Shown here piece by piece: positions 55,805 through 64,000 of a DNA stretch of 64,000 nucleotides (the first letter of the stretch is position 1; the number at the start of each line of letters is the position of its first letter). The position numbers and the translations under genes were made by a program. Source of the stretch: Lactarius indigo (Eukaryota; Basidiomycota; Agaricomycetes; Russulales; Russulaceae). Below the pieces are notes generated by a model. That model made no database searches. It worked only from the letters and a program-made list of their open reading frames with translations, and was not told the origin of the DNA. The stretch is from positions 682,001-746,000 of the forward strand of contig JAFKAC010000020.1 of the NCBI GenBank assembly GCA_025766275.1, written 5' to 3'.

Positions 55805-56626
55805 TTGAGAGGGAAGACTCTGAGCGAGTTGGGAACGGAAAGAAGGATTGGAGGGGAGATTTTATGTTATGACGGAAGAGGAGCGTGGCCGATGAGGGAT
55901 GCGGTGTGGGTGTGAGTGGGACGCAGGCGGAGGTCCGGCGCAGTGTTATCCATCAACAATCTGCAAACGCGTGTTGGCCTCGAGTTGGCTCTTAGATGAC
56001 CTCTGAGCTCGCTCTAACTGACGTCTTTTCCGCTTCACCGGTCACCCTCGATCGACCTTCCCTCTTCTCATATCAAAACACCAACTCTTCAGTCCTTCTG
56101 AGCCTCGTTCACGGCAGCGGCCTCGCCTGCCTCGTTGCATCCTGGTGTGCATCATCTCCCATCTCTTACCATCTTCATCTCCATCACCCTCTTTCATCCT
56201 TCATCTCTAATCTCTAGTCAAGTTCCCGGAAAGTGCTCCCTCTTAGCGCTGTCCCTGGACGGAGAAATGCCTCGGCCACTCCTGCCGGGTGTACTGTAGC
56301 GTTGTAGTGTAGGAACCAGTGTCCTAGCCTCATACACAAAAATTGCCCAATCAGCGCTTCCCCGCCCCCATCATCTCAAGCACCCCACGAGGTACCATAG
56401 CCAGCTCATTCGTGCATATGTTTTTTTTTTTCGTCTCGCGCGGAGCTGATCGCAGTGCGAGTTAGTACCGCGAGCTGGGGCGCCCCGTCAGTTCTAGTAC
56501 AGCTTCACAGCCTACAGATATGGCGTGTAGTAAACGTGTAGTAGTGTATCTATTACACGAGTCTGTGGTTTCACAGAAACAATACAGTGAGCTGTGAACA
56601 GGGAGAAAAAAGACAGCACTTGCAAA
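55805..56626. promoter_or_regulatory. Promoter of the Tay1-like gene and 3' flank of RPN9
   Basis: 820 bp. The stretch 55996-56220 is open on the plus strand but Ser/Leu/His-rich and CT-rich, which suggests promoter or UTR sequence. A T10 tract is near 56421. Confidence 0.4.
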
Positions 56627-58209
56627 CTATGATGACACAAGTAATTCCGGTGCGATGCGTTCCGCAACCCCGTCCAGCTTCTTCTTCCAAGCGTCCAATC
56701 TCTCTGCCAGTTTGCCTATCTGTGCGCGAGATAGGACCCGTGGTTGTACCCACGTAATCACTGCCTTTTGGTCAACCTGGTCGATTGAACCCCGAATCAA
56801 CTTCAAGCTGACCCCAAATTGTTAACACTATGATGTCTAAAATAGCAGAGAGCTCAAAGGAAGCTAACCTCAGCGCCTTCATGATAAGATGCTCGACTTC
56901 GTCAAGTGGCAGTCTCGTTTCCTCCGAAATCGTTTGAAATGACATCGTCCTGTCATAGGCACCCCGTGCAAACACGGACTCGATCAAAGCCATGAGGCAG
57001 ATCTTCTGCCGCAGGAACGGATAGTTCCCCATGAGTATCGGCTGAGTTAACAATCACCATACGCGTCCATTCAGATCAAGCCATCCGGCCTCGAGGGGGC
57101 AATGGCGTACCTCCTGCCCGAAAAGTGGGCTCTGTGCTTCGAATTTACCGATATTACCCTCATTGAATGTAAAGAGAAGCTTCTTGATCCATTCGTGAGG
57201 CGTCCCGTCCAGCGAGTCGAGGATGGGGTGCATTAGCTACGCAGCGCGAGTACAACACACCAAAACACCGCCGCAAAGAAGATAAGCGCAGTTCTGGACT
57301 CAAAGTCAGCTGGACAGAACGGACCAACTCGCCAAAGTTATAGATCGTCTCTGCCAGGAATGCGGAGAGTGCCAGATCATGAGCACGTAAGAGACGCTCG
57401 TCTTGTGACATGTCCTTCTCGAGATCGACACAGGCGAGGTAAAGCAACGAGTCCCTGTAATATGGTGCATATTCGGCCTTTGCCTACTCAATATCTGTGT
57501 TCAACGCCACCACCCTCGGATGATTCACGTCACAAATGTCATACCTTGTAATAGTCAGCCGCAACGCGATAATATGCACCATTGACAGAGTTATCGACAC
57601 CGTCTAGGTTGTCCAATATCTTCCACGCAGCGTCGATGTCTGTCTTGCTCCCCTCTAGATCGCCAAACAACAGTTTGGCGTGGGCGAGTGTGGAGAGGAT
57701 CAAGACGTGCGCATCTGGGGACTTCTCCTGAGAGACGCGGGAGAGCAAGTCCGTCAGGAACTCGAGGTGTTGTGCAGGGTCTATTGGGTCCGGAAGTGAT
57801 CAAAGGCCAGAATAGAAAGGAGGGTGAAAGGGGCACACTGTCGATATCTTGGGAAATCTTGATACCCATCTCCGCAAGCCTTAAAGGGTTCAAGCGCTCC
57901 TCAAAGTCACGCACGAATCGTGTGTATACGTCGACACGATACTGTTTGGCAAGAGGATGGTCAAAGAACTCGTCGACCTTTTGCGTCAGCTGGTGCCATA
58001 GTCTGCAAACGGACATCTAACGCGTCAGACACATCGGTTTCTTTGGTTGTTCCAAGAGCGACGGTCGGTGTGTGTGCTTACTTGCGCGAATACAAGCTCT
58101 GAAAAGATTCAAAGAAAGGGTGGAGATCAGACGGGGTGGCAGATACTGCGGTTGTGAGATACTCGTCGACATTGAGCTTCGGTGGTTTTTGTCTATCCGA
58201 CGAGGACAT
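56627..58209 (-). CDS. RPN9: 26S proteasome regulatory subunit Rpn9 (PSMD13)
   Basis: PCI-domain subunit of the 19S lid. ATG at 58209, stop TAG at 56627. Exons give MSSSDRQKPPKLNVDEYLTT, LWHQLTQKVDEFFDHPLAKQ, FVRDFEERLNPLRLAEMGIK, EFLTDLLSRVSQEKSPDAHV, KLLFGDLEGSKTDIDAAWKI, YYRVAADYYK, YYRDSLLYLACVDLEKDMSQ, DLALSAFLAETIYNFGELLM HPILDSLDGTP, the PCI core (LMGNYPFLRQKICLMALIES VFAR; ISEETRLPLDEVEHLIMKAL) and SIDQVDQKAVITWVQPRVLS, ending ELLVSS. The helical repeats and winged helix are complete and the length (about 390) is normal. Many introns are about 55 nt. Divergent from the F-box gene, 363 bp apart. Confidence 0.94.
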
Positions 58210-58572
58210 GGCGAATGGGATGGAATGACGCGTAATCGTGTCCCCGGAGTCGCGCCGCCGTTTGTTTGTCCTTGTGTGGGTAATAGTGTTGTGCTCGCTT
58301 CGCCCGTTATGCAGCCCCGTGCACATATAGCCCGTCTGTAGTAGTAACAATACATACACCCATCGCATTTGCCGGCGAGACACCGCGGGAGCCAACTGGG
58401 AGCCAGTGGGGCAGAAGGGCGTTATGCTTCATGTGACACCGTGACAATCCAGTGTCGGAGGAGCCAGTGTCTTTGAGCCGTCGCTGCTGCGTCGAGCCTG
58501 GGACTCGACTGAGGTGCATGCTCTGTCTCAGTGAGCCCTTTGGTCCCGCTCGGTACCACCTATACCTTTACC
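58210..58572. promoter_or_regulatory. 363-bp divergent promoter, RPN9 / F-box gene
   Basis: Between divergent ATGs. I looked for a proteasome-associated (PACE-like) GGTGGCAAA element and do not see one. Confidence 0.4.
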
Positions 58573-60055
58573 ATGTTACTCCTTCGTCTCCCATTGGACA
58601 CATTAGAACTCATTGCGGAGGCCTTGGATGATCGCCCGGACCTGCTTTCCCTCGCACTGACCTGCTCAACGTGGAAAAGCATCATCATCCCTCGCCATCT
58701 CGAGTACCGTGAAATATTGCTATCCGTGGACCACCTTTCGATTTGGAAACATCTCGCAGAACGACCGAGTCTCGCTGCGAATGTACGCAGGCTCGTAATC
58801 TCCGACTCTGAGTTCTACCACCCCGGCGTATACCTCACACCAATATCCGGCTCCCGATGGCAGCTCCCTACTACCCTACTCGACCATTTTCCAGACAGCT
58901 CGTCTTTGTCCGATCAGCAGTCCGACTACCCTTTCATCGCCTTGCGGAACATGAGGTTACTCAAGACCCTCGAATTTGAGAACATATATCGATGGTGCCA
59001 AGGATCACCCGATGTCCTCTCCCTCTTCCTTGCACACATACCTACCGTGGAACATTTGGTTTTGAGGTCGTCGAGATCCCACGGTACAGAGGCCGAGATG
59101 AGTTCCGAAGACACCCAGGTATGAGGTTCTTTCAGTGACTACCAGGGAGCCTCTCACCCGATTTTGATCTCAGCAACTTTGGGAGCTCCCCAACCTCAAG
59201 TCTGCCGTGTTGACCGGGATGCCCTGGGAGAGAAAATATCTTCGCCCCTTTCGTTCTGCCTTGCTCTCCACCTCCTCGCTTCAGGTCCGCTTGTTCACTT
59301 CTTCATCCGCTGAGAAGGACAGATTTTCAGGTAGAATATAGGTTCTCCATTTACCACATTTCGTCGGTTATGGCCCAGACATTGCTTCCCTACTCGACGA
59401 ATGTCGATTTCCCTCACTCACCGAACTCAATCTAGGCTGGGGTTGGACGTTTGACACGTACCCATACGCGCAGCGGTTTCTGGAGGTGCACCCAACCATC
59501 GAAACCCTAACGTGGTCCTACGCGTACAATGTCCACTTACAGCCAGGCTCCCTACCTCGGCTCAAGCACCTATCCGTGTCCCACCTCTCCTTCGTTCGCG
59601 CCCTCAGCGTGGCTCGTGAACCCGAGAGGCTCTGTTTGGAGACCCTCGGTGATCTCTTCCTCTTCTCGAGCGACCTCCCGATGGACCTCAGGGAAATCGA
59701 TGGCACAACGGTCCGCAAGTTGTCGATCAAATTCTGCGACAGCCTCACCACCCTCCGCGCCGTTGCCGCCTTCTTTCCTTCAGTGACGCACCTCAGCATC
59801 CACGGCAGCGTCTTCATCCGCCCCAAGTCAAGATGGTCCAGGGCTTTCCGGAAGGTCGTCCGTCGTGTCTTCCCACGCCGGATCGCAAATCGGATCAGCC
59901 CGATCTGTCCGCGCGTAGAGGACGTCATCCCACTCTTCCCTGAGCTCGAAGACCTCAGCGGCTCGAGCTTTCCTCATGGAATCGCGGCATCTTCACTACA
60001 AGATATCCGAGCACGATTCCCAAAACTTCGTCGCCTCGAACCTTTTGATCTGTAG
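58573..60055 (+). CDS. F-box/leucine-rich repeat-like protein
   Basis: The start is ATG at 58573 (MLLLRLPLDTLELIAEALDD), giving an F-box at the very N-terminus (RPDLLSLALTCSTWKSIIIP). This should bind Skp1. The rest consists of irregular leucine-rich segments such as LLKTLEFENIYRWCQG, LAHIPTVEHLVLRSSR, FPSLTELNLGWGW, HPTIETLTWSYA, LPRLKHLSVSHLSF and FPSVTHLSIHGSV, the usual substrate-recognition layout of the very large Agaricomycete F-box family. Introns follow DTQ and SLQ. The end is RFPKLRRLEPFDL, TAG at 60053-60055. No orthologue can be named because this family turns over quickly. Confidence 0.82.
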
Positions 60056-60548
60056 TTGTTTCGTTCTCTTACTCGTCATGATCCTGGTATGCTTACCACG
60101 CGTCATCTACAATTACTGTAACCATTTATCCCTCTCCCTCTCCATTCCGGGTATTTTGTGTTTTTATAGTTCCACTGACTTTGAAGAATAGCGGTGTTAT
60201 GATACGCTCGTCGCCCTCCACAGCACCACAGGATGATCTGAGCGACGACTCCCAAAAACAGATTTTGTCTGCCTCGAGCCCGTATCCATCACGACGCTCA
60301 AAATCGAATCTCAAATAACACTATAGAGTGTGTTCTTAGACTCATTAGATGACGCGTGGTTGCCTAGAGCCACGTATATTTATTAACACATAAGATATGA
60401 AACGGTGAGCGGCGTTACATCAGGTACTACAAAGGGTGGAATACGACGGAAATTGCTACGGCTACAGTATAAGGAACGTGTTGGGGGCATCTCAACTTCA
60501 ACTCAGACACGATGACCAAGCGGGAACGAATGTGAAAGACTCTTATGG
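60056..60548. other. Convergent spacer of the F-box gene and STE3-like receptor 1
   Basis: 493 bp. I scanned both strands for short frames ending in Cys-x-x-x-stop (pheromone CaaX box) and found none with a start codon. Confidence 0.45.
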
Positions 60549-62140
60549 TCATACTTTCTCTGAGGGATCGAGGTAGGATGTCACGGGGGGGTGTGGAAGA
60601 GGTGAGTCGAGTCGGTTCGGAGGTATAGAAAGAACAGTGGCACCAACGGCTGGCGGAGGTGGGACAGGGAGGTGTGATGCTGTAGGAAATGTAATGACGG
60701 TAGTTAGAGTTGGGGTAGAATGAGCGGGGTTCTCCGGCACAACCCCAAAAGCTTTGAGCTGGACATCGACACCCTCGAAAACAGAGTCGTCGGATGTCAG
60801 CCGGTACACGGACACCGGGGGTGACGCCTTGTACTCCGTTGTCTCGGATCCGCGGTGGCTCCCTAATGGCAAGAAATTGTTTTTGAAAGAGAAGAGGGTC
60901 GCCATACCCTTCCTGATACTCGGTCCGAAGCGGGTATTAGACGAACGCGGGGGAGTGCTCGTACCCCTTGTGCCGAAGTTGCCAAGGCGTAGCTGGTTTT
61001 TGACGAACGAATATGCAAGGCGATAGTGCTTGCACGCCTCTTCTGCGAATCCAAAGAATGCGAAGAACACGAAGGCACAGGGGATAACTATCCACCTGCT
61101 GGCTTCGATCCCTGCTTGATGCAATGTATCGGCACGCCATGCGACAGAGGGGAATTGGACAACGCGAGAATAATCGAAGTGGGTATCCTCCCAGCTGATC
61201 CACCGTTGCACGGGAATGATGTGAGAGTTGATATACAAAGCGAAGATAGAGAGGGGTAGGATGAGGAGTAGTTGGACACTGGACAGCGCTATCAGGCGCA
61301 TGTATCGGCTGTGGTTGACGTTCTTGTTCGAACCTTGTATTTCTTTGAGCTGTTGAGAACTTTTCCAAATTAGACGTATCGTGAGAACTAGGTTGAAGTG
61401 AGCTGCGAAATTCGAGTGAGATTCCATAGGATGTCGACACACCACAATATACGGCGGTAATGGTGCTTATGGTGATGGGCCAGATGTGCACTAGAGGAAA
61501 TGCGAGAGAGACATTGTAAGTGCTTGGAAAGCACCCTATCTCTTCGAAGATGTCAAATCGATGTCCTTCTACAACAAGTTCTGTGAAATCGATCAGATAG
61601 AGAGCGAGAAACGAAGAGAGTGCACTCACGCAACACCATGTGAATTAGCGGTATCCCGAGACCAATCGCGAGGTCGATGAACATGGCCCGACGTTTCTCA
61701 GCTCTCGTCTCAAGAGCAGCAGTCCTCGACACTATCTTGAACAAACGGTGGTTTATCACGAGTAACGCCGTCGGTATTCCGACATTGAGGCCGACCATAA
61801 AGCGAGTGGCTATTACCGCCCACACAACGCAGGTCAGTGGCTGGAGGAAGTAAGAAGGATACAAATACGAACAGATATCACACCAAACGGGCTGCAACGT
61901 TCACCACCGAGCTGTTCCAGATGACCGAGTTGATAAAGAAAGTTAAACAGCCCAGGCCAGCCCAGACTATGTACAAGGAGGTGCCGACGTTCCAAGCTGA
62001 AGCCAAGTGGGACGGGTCAATAGGGTGACAGTGAGCATCGAGTGAGAAACCTTACCTTCCAAGTGCCAGTATAACGGAATGGCGCATAGTAGAAAACCGA
62101 TGAACGAAAATGCAGAGTATATTTGGTTTGGATAGGCCAT
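60549..62140 (-). CDS. STE3-like pheromone receptor 1 (7TM)
   Basis: G-protein-coupled receptor of the fungal a-factor receptor (STE3) class. The start is ATG at 62140 (MAYPNQIYSAFSFIGFLLCA, membrane 1). Then come NVGTSLYIVWAGLGCLTFFI, the hallmark WCDISTRFMVGLNVGIPT (membrane 3), LEGHRFDIFEEIGC (extracellular loop), FPLVHIWPITISTITAVYC, the basic cytoplasmic loop with NVNHSRYMRLIALSSVQLL, SWEDTHFDYSRVVQFP, and ASRWIVIPCAFVFFAFFGFA with EEACKHYRLAY (membrane 7 and its end). A cytoplasmic tail of about 130 residues rich in Ser/Thr/Pro follows, ending YLDPSEKV. Introns are short GT-AG and the frame is intact. It could be a mating-type receptor or a non-mating STE3-like paralogue. Confidence 0.93.
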
Positions 62141-63031
62141 GGAAAAGTACCTGGAGGGAACAGAAAGGAATGGCGTGGTGTCGGGGACGGGACAGAGGGC
62201 ACGGTCGGAAGGACGGCATAATATATGAAGAGACCATTGTGGAAAACTTTGTCTGCTGAAAAAGGAGGTCCCTTTGTGGACGTTGTGTGGACGAGAGCTA
62301 GAAGCCTTTGTACTTGCCTTGTACTGCACTTTGACTTCGTCGCTTGACACTCTTCCCGTTCGTTCTTTGATCGTCCTCGCCGGCCGCGGCGAAGCCCAAT
62401 ACCACATTCCAAAACGATGAGCCCTTTTCAGAACAAGGAACGGCCCATTCCGGCCCGAAGCTTTCTCACGACTCACCTCCGAGATACAATGTTGTCTGTA
62501 ACCTGTGACAATCCCGGGCCCGGGCCCAAGATTTGCAGAGTTACTCCCCCTCCATCTTTGCTCTCTGCTTCGAGTCCGAATCAACAAAAATCCGCCCAAC
62601 AGACACATAGTCTTGAAAGCTGCCATAAGTTGTAAAATAGCGGGTTCAGAATGCAGTTGAAGCTTTGTCGAAGCTCCTCATGGTAAGGCGCTGACCAAGG
62701 CAGTGATGCGAGTTCATTATTTTTCATTCACTCTCTGGGGACATGGTTTCTACGTTCAAATTCCTGATCTATATTTCCAAGTGAAGTGCTACATTGTAGT
62801 TTAAAAGTATAACGGTAGTCACGGAGAGAAGTGGGTAACGAAATATTATGGTTACAGCAAGATGTGATGCGCTAGAAGCACCATTCGGCGCCTCAGGCTT
62901 CAGTACGGGTATGGTATAGGTGTCGGTTAAAAATACAAGCAGATGAGTGAATGTGCGAATGTCAAGAGTGTTTCCGCTAAAAAAAAAAAATATAAAATCG
63001 AAAGAACAAAGAGTGTTTTTGAGTCATTGGC
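62141..63031. promoter_or_regulatory. Spacer between the two STE3-like receptor genes
   Basis: 890 bp holding the promoter of receptor 1 and the 3' flank of receptor 2. No pheromone precursor with an aliphatic CaaX end was found on either strand. A 72-codon plus-strand frame at 62417-62635 ends in CHKL and is rejected (see below). An A12 tract lies near 62980. Confidence 0.5.
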
Positions 63032-64000
63032 TCAGACGGCGTGAGCGGCGTCAATGGAGTATGTGGATGTTGGGCGAATAGTTGATCTAGGTGTCTCAGG
63101 AAAGAGGGGCGATACAGACGCGGGAGGGGGTGTCAGGGAAGTCGTGGTGGATTCGCTTGATGGATCATATAATTCTGCTTGGAAACTGGACACAGAGGAC
63201 GATGCTAGTGGACTCCGAGGGAGAGTATTGGTCGATCTTGAAATCGGGCTTCAAATCACTAGCAATGGAGATAGACGGGATCGAAAGTCGGTCAGATATC
63301 GAGAACATAGAATCGCGTTTGTAATCTCCGGACGTCTTCGTCACAGAGATCCTGACTCCACCTTTGCTGCTCATGTGAGGGAAAGACGATGTACTATCAA
63401 AGCTGTAAGGACAACGATGAAACCTGAAACCAATGGCAGACGTACGCATGCGACGACCCGGTGAGCTTGCCATTCGAGGTAGATAAGCCGACGCGGCTGG
63501 CAATCGAGGTGTACACGAGACGGTAATGCTTGCGCGCCTCATCTGCGAAACCGAAGAACCCGAAGAAGATGAAGGCACACAGAACGAGCGACCAGCGGTT
63601 GAACTCGTAAAGGATATGCGAAATGTGGTCGCTCTTCCAAATGATGCTCGGGATCTGAATGATTCGGGAATAGTTGCTATGGGTGTCGGCCCAGCTCACC
63701 CACTTTTGGAAACCCATCTTGACGTTATACGAAAGAACAAAAGACGCCAATGGGATGGTCCCGAGTACCTCGATCAGAGCAAGACACATCAGGCGGAAGT
63801 AGCGACTTTGATTGAGACCCCGGTTCGAGGACATAATTTGGCTGAACTGACGACCGCGTTTGTAGAAATTATAGATGGTCATAACTGTCGCCGGATGAGC
63901 CACAGTGAAAAATGGAAACGTGGAGGTACTCACGGCAGTAGAAAAGGGACACGGCACCGATAACGATAGGCCACACAAAGAACAGGGGGATGGACGGAGT
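63032..64000 (-). CDS. STE3-like pheromone receptor 2 (C-terminal part, 5' end outside window)
   Basis: The visible exons cover the membrane-5-to-tail part. The loop NFYKRGRQFSQIMSSNRGLN precedes QSRYFRLMCLALIEVLGTIP (membrane), SWADTHSNYSRIIQIPSIIW, NRWSLVLCAFIFFGFFGFA with DEARKHYRLVY. A short intron with donor GTACGT after TGSSHA is followed by a Ser/Thr-rich tail with FDSTSSFPHMSSKGG and ASVSPLFPETPRS, ending at TGA 63032-63034. It is clearly related to receptor 1 but with a different tail, a tandem paralogue. The first four membrane spans lie beyond 64000. Same strand as receptor 1. Confidence 0.9.

Noticed and set aside
62417..62635. 72-codon plus-strand ORF between the two receptor genes, ending in CHKL, as a pheromone precursor
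   Set aside because: The CaaX positions are His-Lys, not aliphatic, the body lacks the Glu-Arg/Asn-like processing motif, and it overlaps promoter sequence of receptor 1.

Overview
The window is a gene-dense, intron-rich stretch of a filamentous fungus, most likely a basidiomycete of the class Agaricomycetes. The pointers are short (about 50-60 nt) introns, STE3-type pheromone receptors in tandem, an F-box/BTB/NLR-rich accessory gene set, and small conserved proteins I associate with Agaricomycetes. Cantharellales (Rhizoctonia/Ceratobasidium-like) is a guess I cannot verify. All gene names below come from reading protein motifs by eye; no search was run. Exon borders were deduced by hand from GT/AG sites and reading phase.

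Layout. 1-6 kb: the end of an unrecognised gene, a degenerate phosphopantetheinyl transferase-like gene, a 13-exon cytochrome P450 and a small conserved unknown protein. 7-14 kb: a two-part unknown protein, ARPC5 of the Arp2/3 complex, an F-box/WD40 protein with two ubiquitin-interacting motifs, and an OTT_1508-like deaminase. 14.4-24.4 kb is the most dynamic part: a collapsed NACHT/ankyrin NLR pseudogene, a second Goodbye-NACHT-ankyrin NLR with three frame lesions, a CCC2-type copper P-type ATPase whose 5' end is cut inside its first heavy-metal domain, and directly upstream of that cut a small remnant of the NLR 5' end. All lie on the minus strand. 25-46 kb is mainly housekeeping: BAR-SH3 protein, a 2,063-residue Msb1/Mug8 protein with a giant disordered tail, glycogen phosphorylase, a membrane protein, a BTB protein, prefoldin subunit 3 and the rRNA-processing factor Mrd1. 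46-58 kb: Irc20/SHPRH-like SNF2-RING ATPase (start codons of MRD1 and IRC20 are only 47 bp apart), a double-Myb telobox protein resembling Tay1, and proteasome subunit Rpn9. 58-64 kb: an F-box/LRR protein and two STE3-like pheromone receptors, a candidate mating-type B (P/R) region, with no CaaX pheromone precursor visible close by.

Functional themes are ubiquitin/proteasome (F-box x2, UIM, RING, Rpn9, BTB), cortical polarity and actin (ARPC5, Msb1, BAR-SH3), nucleolar and telomere biology (Mrd1, Tay1-like, Irc20), and non-self or mating recognition (NLRs, STE3 receptors). The best candidates for something new are the NLR/CCC2 rearrangement, the metal-ligand-less PPTase-like protein, the double-UIM F-box protein, the huge Msb1 tail and a candidate poison exon in MRD1.
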